A stretch of 64,000 nucleotides of DNA from Beverwykella pulmonaria (GCA_001599595.1 BCHH01000004.1:317905-381904); one strand, 5' to 3'. Positions 35,204 to 46,169 are shown, counted from the stretch's first letter. Program-made: numbers and translations. Notes: generated by a model from the letters alone, not told the origin.

Positions 35204-35399
35204 TGTTGGTTCCACAGGGCTATTGCAATAGCAACAAAGGGGGTTCTAAGCAAAGTATTGATTCGTGTCTGTGTCTATCTGAGGTGAGGCTCAGGAGGTT
35301 GTATCATCCCTTTGCCGCCAAGCGTCGCTAGTGTCTCATGTGATAAACATGTGATCACGACATCACCACGTGATCACCACATCGATATATATTCCAACA
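35204..35399 (-). repeat. Retrotransposon LTR (element 3' side)
   Basis: 196 bases, TG...CA ends, inverted hexamers TGTTGG/CCAACA. It contains the palindrome-like 'gtgatcac' twice. In element orientation this is the downstream LTR, ending at position 35204 and pointing towards the Zn2Cys6 gene. A purine-rich segment just inside (35400-35460 on the complement, e.g. 'aaaagaaagag') may be the polypurine tract. Confidence 0.95.
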
Positions 35400-35523
35400 C
35401 TGGCAACTCTTTCTTTTGTCGTTGTCGTTGCCAGTTGCAATCAAATAAGGAAAAGAAACATGTAACGAACGGACGCTCAATTGAGCTAGAAAGTAAAGAG
35501 AACTCCCCTCCACTTTGATCGGA

Positions 35524-38500
35524 TCAAACACGTGACTGACTAGATTGACCGTTCGAACGGTTGACCCAACCATCGATTCGGATGCGGAGCTTGTTCGTGT
35601 CGACAAGGGCTTTGAGGGCGTTGTTTGGTATAACCTTGGTAAATGCGTCGGCCGGGTTGTCGTTGCCGTTGATCCACCGGATCTCCTGGAGCTCACGTCG
35701 CTCATATGACTGTCGAAGAGCCATGATATCAATCATGAGTCGTTTCTCCTTTGTAGTGCCGAGTTTGACAAGACATTCGTAAAGGGAATACGAATCGGTG
35801 CATACAACGATCGGGATTTCGGGGATCTCCAATCGGTCCGTGATCATCTTGAGTGTCGTGCCGAGAACGATAGCGATATCAACTCCTGCTACCATCCCAT
35901 AGACCTCTGAAGCAAGCACTGCTCGGGTCACTCTTTTGCTTTTGGTAGAGCTGTAGTGGATGATATTGCCAGTAATATTGAACTCGCTCTCTCCAGAGGT
36001 TTCATTTGCAATAACAATCAGATATCCTAGCTGGGAGCTCAAATCTTTGTTGTTTGCAAATGAGCCGTCGACGAACACAAATAGCTTTGCTGATTCAATC
36101 TCAATAGGCAGATACTGGAGTCCTCGGTCGAGATTTGCCATATGCCATGAAATACGTTTGTTGAGGGCCTTGATATCGTCATTGCCAGGTTCCTGGGTCT
36201 GCGCAGCGGTTGATAGATCAAAAGCAGCTTCTGGTTGACATATCGATGAGATGAACGCAGCTCGAGCACGCTGCTGTCGGTATACAGTTTGAGTATCGTG
36301 CTTCTCATCAACAAGCGCAAGCTTAGTGCCTTGGTCTTTTTGCCGGAGATACATTGTTCCGCTGTCGTCGATTGAAACGGTGCAGCCATTGAAGAACAGG
36401 GGAGTATTTGGCGTCAGCTTCTCCTTTGGCTTTGCTATCAATTTGGCCTTAACTAGCTCGTCTTCCTCAAGCTTCGAGAATTCATTGGTTGCGAGGATCA
36501 GGGTGTCGTCCGTTTGCATCCCGATAATGCCGAATGGTCTGTTTGGTGTTGCAATAAGAAGGCANGGGTCATACGTTGATGTGGCTAAGAANAGCTTGTC
36601 TCGGTGGTGTTTCGAATACGTCACATACCAATGGGTTCCGGCCTCTGCTAGTCCATACAAGGGCTTGAGGATCCTCATAATCGTACTGTCAGGATACTCG
36701 TGGGCGATCTCCTTCGGAAGGTGGGCAAATACAAGGCGGGCGAGTGGGGTTGCTGATTGCGTATATGCTTGAGTGATATCGCGGAGCGAAAGGGTAAATC
36801 CCATCTTCAACAGGGTAGGTGCTAGTGCAAGGATAAGACGCTGGCTCGCACGTTGAATTGTAGGTGATTGCGTGAGGATATATTCCTTCCCAAGATCATT
36901 ATATCCTTGAATAACCAGTCGAACCTTTTCATATGGCGAATTGGTTGTCTTCCCTTTTACCTCATTGACCATACGGGACCCAAAGATGTGATTGTCAGCA
37001 ACGATAGGATCGTTTATGTCGATGAATTGGATGACGTCTCTTCCAATCAAGCTATCAACTTCAGTGCGTCGAGCAGCTTCAAATGGGGGTCCTGTTGCCT
37101 TGATGCGACCGTCCTGACGTGCCTTGAGTGCAAATTCGTAATCTGACGTCTCCTTAGCAGTCATAAATGCCATTGTAATTGTCTCGTCTCCGTTGGTTAT
37201 AGCAGCGATAAATTGATCGTCAAAATCGATATCCACGACGTTCTGTCCGGCTTTCTTCTTGTTCTTAGATCCCTTCGGCCTGCCTCTGCCGCGACGGACT
37301 GGCATAGCGGTCTCTGCCGCAATCGGGTTATCGTTTGAATTCGGGATAGTGTCGTCCTGTCGGCTATCTTCGGGTTCGGTCTCAACGTTGTCATCTTGCT
37401 CAATTTCTCTATGGGCTGAGATGTCGTCATTTGCAGGATCTGTTTCGTACGGTTTGACGTCTGTGGTCCGGAACTTGGTAGGTCCATGCCCAAGCTGGAT
37501 GACTTCATAATTGCCTTCATGAGCAACAAGTTTCCATGGTCCTGTCCAACCGCCTTTCTCTCTCCAAACACGGACGTCCGACTGGAGTGGTAATCGGAGG
37601 GTATCCAGCACATTCGGGCCGTTTCTCATGCTGAGAGCGTCATTGATCATCCGTTTAGCTTGTAGGTGGCGGAGCTCCTTTGTGGCTTTGCGAATAGCTT
37701 CAGCGCGCTTGTAGGTTGATGGTGATGGTGGAGATTCGTCAGTCATTCGGGGATATGCGCCGAAAACGAGTAATGTGGGTACCACACCGTCCGGGCCTGC
37801 TGTATCGTTGACTGCTTTGACAGCCATCTGCAGTATTGATTCTGGGCTAGCGTCGTTCAGCTCCTCAGAGATGATGGTATAAGCTCGTCGTAGCGGTCCG
37901 TGGTATTTCTCCACTTTACCCACGCTGTTGTGCGCTTCCACTGGTACTTCCTTGATATCAATTGACATAGCTCTTGCGTTGCTTCTAAACTCCATGGAGC
38001 TGAAATTTGTGCCTTCATCATGAGCAATAACATCAGGAGGTCCGAGGTAAACATCAATCCAGCAGATGCGTAATGTATCCCATGCGCATTTGGCTGACAT
38101 ATCCTTTAGGAATCTTGCGGCTTGGAAAGCGGTAGAAGCGTCGACAATATGGAGAACTGCCCTTCCGTTGATGAAGAAGACATCAATCACGATGGTGTGA
38201 TTGAAATCAGTGTCATCTTTAAGGCTAAATCTGAATCGACCGGGAGACCTTTGGTGCATTTGGCAGTGGTGGCAAACCTTAGTCAGGTATTTAAGAACTT
38301 CAACTTCAACCTCGTGACCTGCACGTTGGAGTAGTCGTAGGAGTCGCGGCACGGAGGGATGGCCGAATCTGCGGTGTAGTAGTCGTAATTCTTTCTCAGT
38401 GAGGTGGCACCAGGCTACCGTCTGTTCCGGTTGGTGAAGTAAGAGCCATGGGTGTCCCCACTTGCGAACAACAGGCACCATCTTGTCGCCTTGAATAAGC

Positions 38501-40680
38501 ATGTTCTCCAGGTTATCCAGCTTTAGACCTAGCTTGTCCATGTCGGCGAGACAGAGAAGGAATGGAGTATTTGCGGCGACGACCTGGAATGCAATATTAC
38601 CAAACGGGGTCAACACATTGACAGTGCCAAGCGAGGTTGCGTCTCCCTTCCCGAATCGGATCTTGTGCTGGCCGGCGGTTGATGTATCAATCTTGATTGA
38701 CGGTTCAATAGCTTGCAAAGCTCGGACTTGAGGTGCACCCGCTGTAGATACTCCTGCAGCTCCGGTATCAGGCATNATACCTTGGAACTTGGCATCTGAA
38801 TAGCGATCGTCGAAGGTAAAAACTGAGCTGTCTTCCTGAGGCTTGGCATCGTTGAACATATCCAATTTTGTAATAGCATGGAATGTAGATTGGTGATTGA
38901 GGGTAGTGACTGTCTGGATAGCATCGATTTCGCCGAAAGAGGTGAGGAATTGCGAATAAGGTTCCTGTCCTTCGTCGTGGTCGTCAATATGCATATCTAT
39001 GAGCAGTTGTTCTGCGTCGTCGATTTCGTGTTCGACAAAACCGTCCACACCTTCATAGCTGGTTAGGAAGCATTGATATCCTTCGAGATCAAGCGAATAG
39101 CTGTTGTAGTTCTTAGCGCTGTTGAGAAATCGAGTATATGCCTTTGATCGTTCTTCCTGGGTGTGCTTAGTTGACCAGCAACCTTCAGCACCACATACGT
39201 AGCATTTCTTGGTTCGGGTGCCTTGGCTTGAGCGTGAGGCGCTTCGGGATCCAGTTCTGCTCCGAAATCTATCTCTGCCTCGGAATCTGCTTTGACCACG
39301 TCCGCGGCTATATGCTCTATTATTGGCGTATCTCCTGTCGGTCAGGTATTGGTTCGGGTTGTTGTCGATGAAATAGTCAGTGGTGTCATCGTCAAAGTCG
39401 CTCTGAGGGGCGTTTCGGGCGAGGTAAGTGTTAGATTGTTGTGTCTCCTTTGCGCGCATGGCGGTGCCTATTGAGTTCCTTAGTTGGGCGCAAACAGCCT
39501 CGTACGTTTCAGCAGGTTGATATAGGGCAAGGCTGCATTCTGGGACAGATCGACAAGCGCTTAGTAATTGGTCTCGGATACTACGGTCGGTTTGGTATGA
39601 CTCTGATAGACCGGGTTGAACTTTCTGAAGCGTGTCGAATAGTATCTGAAGGCATTCGCTTCGTGGTTTGTCGGGGTTCTTGGCGATGATATCAGGCAGT
39701 GTGGTTTGACGCCATAATTGCAAGTATTCCTGGTTTATCTCCTCATTCTCAAAGAAGGATCTCGTTCGTGCTTCCATCTCAGCGAATGTGAGTCCTTTGT
39801 TGGCCAAATGTTTGTAGTAGAGTCTGCTTGCACGACCGCGCAGCATCAGGGAGTAGGCGTCGTGGTATTGGTCAGGACCGATTCCAATCTTCCTGCACGA
39901 ATCATAGAATATATCCAACTTGGAGTTGAGGACGTCAAACATTTCGCCGCCAAACTTCATATCGTCCGTGTACAGCTTAGACAACTCCGTGAGTAGCCTC
40001 GATAAGCTGAGTGGTCCCTGGTAAGGCTGGGAATACTGTAGTTGTAGTTGAGGTTGCTGAGGGAGGAGGGTCTGGGTTTGTTGTATGGTAGTATTCACTG
40101 GCGTGCGTAGATTTAGCTCGTTATTGGGTTGAACATTCTGGTTGGTTGGCTTGGGGACTGAGAATCCTTGTGGAGGTAGTGAAGTACGGTACAGGTCCTT
40201 GGGGATAGAATCTATTGGGCTTTGGGCTTGGGGAGAGCTCAGGTCTGTTCCTAGACGGTAATATCTNGAGTATGGGTTNAGGCCGCCGTGNTGCTTGTTC
40301 TGGTGTTCGATGTCTGCCTTCTCCCATTCGTAGGGATCCTCTCGTCCAGCTACAAGTTTCATGTTGACTGAGATCTTCTTATTGTCCATTGGNACCCATA
40401 CGCCATTCTTGCGGAGGAATGCACGGATAGCCCGNATAATGTTGCTATCCAGCTTGTCCCAAACAGCCACCGTCCAGTCTTCAAAATCCTCCATAAACCA
40501 TTGCCACAGCTCGCCGTCAATAAGTCCACCCAAACGATATTCCTCCATTCGGTAAGCTACAAATCCATTCAGCAATTTGGGGTCGATATCGTCAATTTCA
40601 CCAGTGACGTCTGGCACCACTGTAGTCCATGTGGCCTCGTCAATGCGGTCCTTCCANCGTATAGGAAACTCGTATGCCAT
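35524..40680 (-). CDS. Ty1/copia Gag-Pol polyprotein
   Basis: Single uninterrupted frame of 1718 residues starting MAYEFPI at 40680. Residues about 1-490 are Gag-like, with a Gln/Pro-rich linker near 185-215. A zinc knuckle starts at Cys493 in the order CYVCGAEGCWSTKH. The aspartic protease has DTG with Asp at 638. A pre-integrase HHCC region (HRRFGHP, CHHCQMHQ) leads into the integrase core with Asp833, Asp888 and Glu924, a spacing of 54 and 35 intervening residues. The reverse transcriptase shows RDITQAYTQS and the catalytic pair in QTDDTLIL (Asp1391-1392). RNase H shows VFVDGSFANN and later VVCTDSYSLYECL. No frameshift separates Gag and Pol, as in many copia elements. Nine ambiguous bases leave some residues undefined, including one just before the protease DTG. 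The element should encode all functions for its own copying; activity is untested. Confidence 0.95.
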   Translation of the reverse strand: MAYEFPIXWKDRIDEATWTTVVPDVTGEIDDIDPKLLNGFVAYRMEEYRLGGLIDGELWQWFMEDFEDWTVAVWDKLDSNIXRAIRAFLRKNGVWXPMDNKKISVNMKLVAGREDPYEWEKADIEHQNKXHGGXNPYXRYYRLGTDLSSPQAQSPIDSIPKDLYRTSLPPQGFSVPKPTNQNVQPNNELNLRTPVNTTIQQTQTLLPQQPQLQLQYSQPYQGPLSLSRLLTELSKLYTDDMKFGGEMFDVLNSKLDIFYDSCRKIGIGPDQYHDAYSLMLRGRASRLYYKHLANKGLTFAEMEARTRSFFENEEINQEYLQLWRQTTLPDIIAKNPDKPRSECLQILFDTLQKVQPGLSESYQTDRSIRDQLLSACRSVPECSLALYQPAETYEAVCAQLRNSIGTAMRAKETQQSNTYLARNAPQSDFDDDTTDYFIDNNPNQYLTDRRYANNRAYSRGRGQSRFRGRDRFRSRTGSRSASRSSQGTRTKKCYVCGAEGCWSTKHTQEERSKAYTRFLNSAKNYNSYSLDLEGYQCFLTSYEGVDGFVEHEIDDAEQLLIDMHIDDHDEGQEPYSQFLTSFGEIDAIQTVTTLNHQSTFHAITKLDMFNDAKPQEDSSVFTFDDRYSDAKFQGXMPDTGAAGVSTAGAPQVRALQAIEPSIKIDTSTAGQHKIRFGKGDATSLGTVNVLTPFGNIAFQVVAANTPFLLCLADMDKLGLKLDNLENMLIQGDKMVPVVRKWGHPWLLLHQPEQTVAWCHLTEKELRLLHRRFGHPSVPRLLRLLQRAGHEVEVEVLKYLTKVCHHCQMHQRSPGRFRFSLKDDTDFNHTIVIDVFFINGRAVLHIVDASTAFQAARFLKDMSAKCAWDTLRICWIDVYLGPPDVIAHDEGTNFSSMEFRSNARAMSIDIKEVPVEAHNSVGKVEKYHGPLRRAYTIISEELNDASPESILQMAVKAVNDTAGPDGVVPTLLVFGAYPRMTDESPPSPSTYKRAEAIRKATKELRHLQAKRMINDALSMRNGPNVLDTLRLPLQSDVRVWREKGGWTGPWKLVAHEGNYEVIQLGHGPTKFRTTDVKPYETDPANDDISAHREIEQDDNVETEPEDSRQDDTIPNSNDNPIAAETAMPVRRGRGRPKGSKNKKKAGQNVVDIDFDDQFIAAITNGDETITMAFMTAKETSDYEFALKARQDGRIKATGPPFEAARRTEVDSLIGRDVIQFIDINDPIVADNHIFGSRMVNEVKGKTTNSPYEKVRLVIQGYNDLGKEYILTQSPTIQRASQRLILALAPTLLKMGFTLSLRDITQAYTQSATPLARLVFAHLPKEIAHEYPDSTIMRILKPLYGLAEAGTHWYVTYSKHHRDKXFLATSTYDXCLLIATPNRPFGIIGMQTDDTLILATNEFSKLEEDELVKAKLIAKPKEKLTPNTPLFFNGCTVSIDDSGTMYLRQKDQGTKLALVDEKHDTQTVYRQQRARAAFISSICQPEAAFDLSTAAQTQEPGNDDIKALNKRISWHMANLDRGLQYLPIEIESAKLFVFVDGSFANNKDLSSQLGYLIVIANETSGESEFNITGNIIHYSSTKSKRVTRAVLASEVYGMVAGVDIAIVLGTTLKMITDRLEIPEIPIVVCTDSYSLYECLVKLGTTKEKRLMIDIMALRQSYERRELQEIRWINGNDNPADAFTKVIPNNALKALVDTNKLRIRIDGWVNRSNGQSSQSRV

Positions 40681-41036
40681 CTTAACAGTGTACTAAGCAG
40701 GATTGACGGTTTCGCTAGCGATTGAGGGGGGGGGGTCGTGTTTTCTTCGTTCGGACGCTGGTCCTGGTGTCCACATCCAGCACAAGCCGGAATCTCGACG
40801 GATGCAGCGTAAAGAAGGTTGTTCTGCGTGATGGACGCGAACTTGGTCTTCGCGGGTGAGCGTAGTAAAACGAACCCTGCGATCGATCAAGCTCTTTGGA
40901 GGTTGTGCCTGTGAGAATAGGCTGACCTCCCTTAGCACACAGGCCGGAGGGCACCAGCAAAGTCCTGGGCCTCAGGGTATGTCTCTTCCGTTAACCTAGC
41001 TGTCTGTGGTTGACTGTGAGTTCAACCACTGATCAG

Positions 41037-41232
41037 TGTTGGTTCCACAGGGCTATTGCAATAGCAACAAAGGGGGTTCTAAGCAAAGTATTGATTCGTG
41101 TCTGTGTCTATCTGAGGTGAGGCTCAGGAGGTTGTATCATCCCTTTGCCGCCAAGCGTCGCTAGTGTCTCATGTGATAAACATGTGATCACGACATCACC
41201 ACGTGATCACCACATCGATATATATTCCAACA
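41037..41232 (-). repeat. Retrotransposon LTR (element 5' side)
   Basis: 196 bases, read by eye as identical to the copy at 35204-35399. In element orientation this is the upstream LTR and should carry the element promoter. Confidence 0.95.
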
Positions 41233-41237
41233 GATAG
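41233..41237. repeat. Target site duplication, right copy (GATAG)
   Basis: Perfect match to 35199-35203 on the other side of the element. Confidence 0.9.
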
Positions 41238-42147
41238 CTTTGTAGGAGGGTATTAAAATAAATAACCAGTATGAGAATGATTTGCAAGCCGCAGTCAAAG
41301 GTATGAAGTTCAGGCGAAAGTGTTGAAGTCGGTCATTCCTCTCGAAGGACAGTTGAAAGAGACTTGGCCGATTTTCAGTTCAGGGTACGTGCTTCTTCGA
41401 CTCCTTCGCAGTCCAAACATGTCGTCCGAGAAATCTGTTTGGGCAGCACGAAATGAATGCTGTACCCAGTGTAAATGGGCCCTTGTTTCGGTTGCTGCAA
41501 GCCGAGGCAACGGCTTCAAAGTCTCCACGAAGCTTCTCCCTCTGGTAGATACTTAGCAGGGTACCGCAAGGCCGAAAGCAAAGGATTGGTCCAAATCAGA
41601 AAGGTTGTACGGTGTCTTTGGCCAGTGTGCTCTTAATCGCAGATGATGAATGTCTTTTGTTCTCCCGACGTCTACTTTTGCCCCCATGCTTTTCATTGTC
41701 GTCTATGGTTCCTCTTGCGCCTATATCTGCTCTTCCACTCCAACCTACCCTAATAACGAATTGTGCGCTACGATATATATCGTTCAGTGAGAGGATACAT
41801 AGCCATATGACCAATCATGTTGAAATCGCGGAGAATCGGGGGTTGGAGCGGAGGGTCGGCAAAGAACAATTCCGAGTGTCGTGACTCAATCACAAGCAAA
41901 AAGGGCAGGTAGTATATGGGCCGTGATTCCATTTGTCTGCAATTGTGTTGTAATTGACAAAACTAGGAGCGAAGTCAGGGCGGGGCGGTCACGTGCAGTA
42001 TGCGCCCTCTGCGCCTTGGCATGCCTGACGCCAGCCCTGTCATTCTCCAGCATCACATTTCACACGTCAAGCCAGGCAACAACTCTCGGTTGTCTTATTA
42101 AGCCCTTTGGTTCCACCGCCCGATGCACCTCTTAGTTGCCCTCCACA
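41238..42147. other. Intergenic region
   Basis: About 0.9 kb between the retroelement and the second Zn2Cys6 gene. Before the insertion this was contiguous with the promoter side of the first regulator, so the two regulators were divergent neighbours roughly 1.2 kb apart. No gene recognised. Confidence 0.5.
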
Positions 42148-44760
42148 ATGAGTACTGATGCCCAGCCGGCATCCCGTGTCGTGCCTCCCAGCAGGCGGCG
42201 CGACAAGCCAATCGTTTCGTGCAGCCTGTGCCGCCGAAGAAAGTAAGCACCGCCAGACTCACCACCACAATCTCAGTCACGTGTTAACCATCCGTCACCA
42301 GATTGAAATGTGATCGCCAGCAACCCTGCAGAACGTGTGCCGACCGTGGCTTGTCGCTCTCATGCAGCTATAGCCGACATGCGCCGAGCCCGATGCAGGA
42401 ACAGCCGAAAACCCAGGTCCACGATCGTATCGATCAGTTGGAACGACTGGTAACTTCTCTTATGGAGGCTAAGAACAGCGAGCACAGCAGTCCTAGCGTT
42501 TCTTCAGTGAATGGATCCAATGAGCCACGGCGTTTTGTCTCCAGCGACCACAGCGTAGACGCCGAGATCCCTGGAACTCCGGACCGCGTCAAAGTCGAAA
42601 ATGATACAACGACTTACACCAACAGTAGCCACTGGACAAGTATCTTGGATGGAGTAGGCTCCGCAACTACCATTGTCCTAGGTGGCACGTGCTGACTCTT
42701 GCCCAGATTGCAGAACTCAGGGAACAGTTGGATCAAATTCCAGCTTCCCCCCAGCCGCGCAATCCAACAGTAGTTGAGATTCCAGGACCAGATATATTGT
42801 TTGGTCGCCAAAGACACGCCAATCAGAAAGAAATTCTCTGTGGCTTGCCTTCAAGAGCGGAAGCGGATGTTTTGATTGAAACTTATTTTGGTACCATGCA
42901 CATGGCTCCCAGTAAGCGTCAGTCAATCCCCTTGTCATCATTTCTTGCTTCTTAGTGTACTAGGTATCATCCACAAACCCACCTTTCTTCGTGAGGCAAG
43001 TTCAACACTTCTCTACCGCAACCCTATATTTCTGACATTATTAGTATGAACGGTTCTGGGAACATCCTTTTGAGACGCCAATCATGTGGCTTGGGCTTCT
43101 CTTCTCCATTTTTAGCCTTGCGGCTCGTTTCCAGAACATACTCAGCGAATACGATGATGTCGACCAGAACCCGGCCACCGCGTCAATGGTTATGGCTCGT
43201 GTAGACTTCTACCGGGAAAAGCTCGTACAATGTCTCGTTCTCGCAAACTACTTCAAATGCCCTCCATTTACAATCGAAACCTTCTTGAATTATTTCATAG
43301 CCGAGTATTTCCGCTCTCAGGACAGTCAGTTTGGTACTTGGATGATAGTCGGTATGATTGTCCGCATTGCATTTCGTATGGGGTATCATCGCGAGCCATC
43401 GAGATTTAACAACATCACGCCATTCAAAGCTGAAATGCGACGACGGATTTGGACAATGATTGTGCAGCTTGATCTGGTGTCGTCGTCGCAAGTCGGCTTG
43501 CCACGGATGATACAACCCTCTATGTACGATGTTATGGAGCCTGGTAATTTGACCGACGAGGATATCAGTGAGGAAATGACCGAGTTACCCCCATCACGGC
43601 CAGTTGTAGACGGAACTACGATGTTGTATGCAAACATTCGAACTCGGGTGCTTGCTGTCTTTGCTCGTATTATGGACCTGAACAACACACCCGCGCAGCC
43701 TGCATATCGTGACATCATGGAACTGGACACCGCTCTTCGAACTGAATACGACAACATTCCCAGTTCATACAAGGCAATTAGAATCAAGGAGTTCGATTGT
43801 GGCGATTCCGAAGTTGCTATGCGCAGACTGTATCTCGGACTCAATTACCTCAAAGCTAAGATGATGCTACATCGGCCATATCTTCTTCTTGGGCGGACAG
43901 ATTCCCGATACGAATACTCTCGCCTTGAATGTCTTGACGCTGCACTCGAAATCCTGCAGTTTCAGAAAATACTAGATAGAGAATCCCGCCCCGGTGGAAG
44001 GCTATGGTCCGCCAAATGGCGTTTATGGTCCGTGAGCTGGCGACTTTCGTCTATAGTCGCTCATGACTTCTTGCTCGCGACAACCGTTTTGTGTCTCGAC
44101 CTCGACAAGGACCTGATCTCTCCAATACCAATCTCGGAGACTGAAATTACTAACCGGCTACGCTTCAAGGCGGGGCAGCCTACCCGGGCTGAGATTATTG
44201 AAGCATTGACTACCTCATACGACATATGGGTTCGCGCGAGCGAGAAGTCAAGAGAAGCTCAGAAGGTAGTTGCAGCGATAAGTGTTGTGCTTGGGAAAGT
44301 AAATGCTAGCGTTCAGTCTACACCTGGTAAGCTTTTTCTGATAATTACACTTTCCCCTTCGAGCACCAATTACCCTCCTTTTTACCGATTCAGCATTTGA
44401 GTCACATCCGCAAAATTATTCTTCCGTTTCTTCTGTAGCAGGCAGCAAGCTTCTAACACATTATTTGCAGCAGATCCCAACCTAGCCTCTTCCCAAGATG
44501 ACTTCGCAAACTTCGCCCAGCAGTACAACGCCGACTTCACATCCACATTTTCTGCATTTAGCAGTATCGACAATTCGCAATTCACGCTGCCATTTCCGGA
44601 GGCAGACGCACCTATAGACTTTGGGAATAGCTTCAATTGGGTATGTAAAAAAGGTTTCCCCAATCATCGTTAGGAGCTAAATGCTAACACCTTCTAGGGT
44701 GGCCTCGAAACTGACTTTGTCATGCCCAACTACGAACAGTCTCTCCCCTACTTAGGCTAA
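42148..44760 (+). CDS. Zn2Cys6 fungal transcription factor with a GC-AG intron
   Basis: Seven exons, 42148-42242, 42302-42653, 42707-42911, 42964-42995, 43045-44326, 44471-44640 and 44698-44760, give 732 residues. Exon 4 is only 32 bases, and the intron after it (42996-43044) begins 'gcaagt' rather than GT. The zinc cluster is C-x2-C-x6-C-x5-C-x2-C-x8-C (CSLCRRRKLKC, DRQQPCRTC), split by intron 1. A coiled-coil segment follows (VHDRIDQLERLVTSLMEA). The fungal_trans domain runs from IIHKPTFLREYERFWEHPF through AFRMGYHREPSRFNNITPF, EMRRRIWTMIVQLDLVSS and VGLPRMIQPSMYD. The C-terminus is acidic and aromatic (PIDFGNSFNW, PYLG). It should act in the nucleus as a dimeric regulator. No target is evident; the nearest gene is over 1.4 kb away. 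The 144-base intron 5 could hide a further small exon, but no in-frame version works. Confidence 0.88.
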
Positions 44761-46169
44761 CTCAGAACTCTGGCTCGAGCACTTTGCAATCTTAGGAAGA
44801 TCGATCCACCATAGACTACTACTAGATGGAGAATAAAAAATCTCTACTACATCACACACGGAAAATGAGCGTCCACGACAATTTTCAATGTTGCTAACTT
44901 TAAAACGAATGCAATTTTGCGGATCAAATGATATCTCTCAACCTCAACACCCATCACACCTCACACCACACACCACACCTCACACACATGTAAGTTCACC
45001 AGCCAGCGGAGCAGTATTCCTTCGAGCGAACCTAACGAACCCTATTAATTACTCTCCCATAAAATAGCTAGAATCTTGCACGGCACTGGAAGCACTATGG
45101 CCGAAGCTACATTCACAACAAGGAAGATGGCCCTCACAGCAAGCTGTCCGATCGCATCTGTTGGCTCAGCCTTCGCGAAAGAGTTTCACCGCTGCAGAAG
45201 GTATGTAACTGAAACAGCGCACTCTGTTATGTGGATGAGTACTCTAGAATGGCGGTGAGTGAATTTGCTAGCTAGGGGTTGGTGAGAGTGGATGGGGTTC
45301 AAGAGGCCGTGGATTTGGAGTGGGTAATACCGCGAGTATGTCGTATTAGCTGTGGTACCTCGGGTCCTTTCAAAGAAGCTAAACGATTCCGTTGATTAGA
45401 AGTGTGTGCGGGCTATTTTCTTGAAGAGAAGAGTGGAAGAGGAAGGGAAGAAAAAGTGAACGATGGATCAGATTGGCCTGAACAAGGTTCTGTGTTCGCA
45501 AACGGCTCTTAATACTGCGAATGTCAGGAGACTGTTTCTGCAGATGGTAACTTGGGGCAAAGCATTGGTTTGGAAGGGGGGGCACGGCATCTGGGTTTCG
45601 ATGGCGAGTATGTCGCACGTCCAGGAAGGGATCCCGGTGTTTGTTGCGTCTTGGCGGACAGCGCAATCAAAAGTCAGCTGATGCGATTAGTGAAACTTGT
45701 TTCAACCCTCTGATCCCAGGCTGGCAAAACTTCAATGCGGTGTGAGGAGCTTCAAGGCAGAGAAAGGTGACGGCGTTAGGCTGGCTGTCTGCCGCAGTCA
45801 CTTCCGCATTCGGAAGACACATGAAGTTGTCTCTCGCATGTCAAACTACGAGCACCCCTGAACCCTCAACGTCGCTGCCTCAACTCTGCAGTCTCTGCTC
45901 CAATGAATAACGTCATCGGACCCTCTATGATACTTAGTGCTTCTCTCCGGTGGCGCATCCTCGTGGCACAATTTTATTTGCCTCAATCTTCTCAGTGTCC
46001 CATTCCCATCGCCCTAGCCATATTTTAGAGATAAGAGCATTCATGTACCCCGAGCTGGAGCGCCACTCACTTGGAATAGAACATCTTCGCTATCGAACTT
46101 AAACGCGACGACCAACGTCCATCAATCTACAAAGCACTGCCTTTCCTTCCTACAACCCTGAGACAAGCG
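44761..46169. other. Intergenic region
   Basis: About 1.4 kb with CA-rich sequence near 44940-44990 ('cacaccacacacc') and no supported gene. Opposed short frames at 45379-45681 occur on both strands and have no features. Confidence 0.5.

Larger units (their letters stand above)
35204..41232 (-). mobile_element. Full-length Ty1/copia LTR retrotransposon
   Basis: The 6029-base element lies on the minus strand. It is bounded by two 196-base LTRs that I read as identical and that begin TGTTGG and end CCAACA. It is flanked by the duplicated target GATAG. One open polyprotein covers most of the interior. Gene order protease, integrase, reverse transcriptase, RNase H places it in Ty1/copia (Pseudoviridae-type). 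Identical LTRs, an intact reading frame and a perfect target duplication indicate a recent insertion. The internal sequence next to the element's 5' LTR (41036 leftwards) reads 'ctgatcagtggttgaac' on the minus strand and should hold the primer-binding site, but I cannot name the tRNA. Nine ambiguous bases (N) occur, all inside the internal part. Confidence 0.95.

Noticed and set aside
34868..35215. 115-codon minus-strand frame starting in the LTR
   Set aside because: It begins inside the retrotransposon LTR, overlaps the start of the Zn2Cys6 gene in another frame and resembles no protein.
43386..43844. 152-codon minus-strand frame
   Set aside because: Antisense to the fungal_trans domain of the Zn2Cys6 gene.
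44392..44442. Possible extra exon within the 144-base intron of the second Zn2Cys6 gene
   Set aside because: A segment after 'gattcag' is open, but every available downstream splice leads into a stop; the single-intron model keeps the frame to the natural end.
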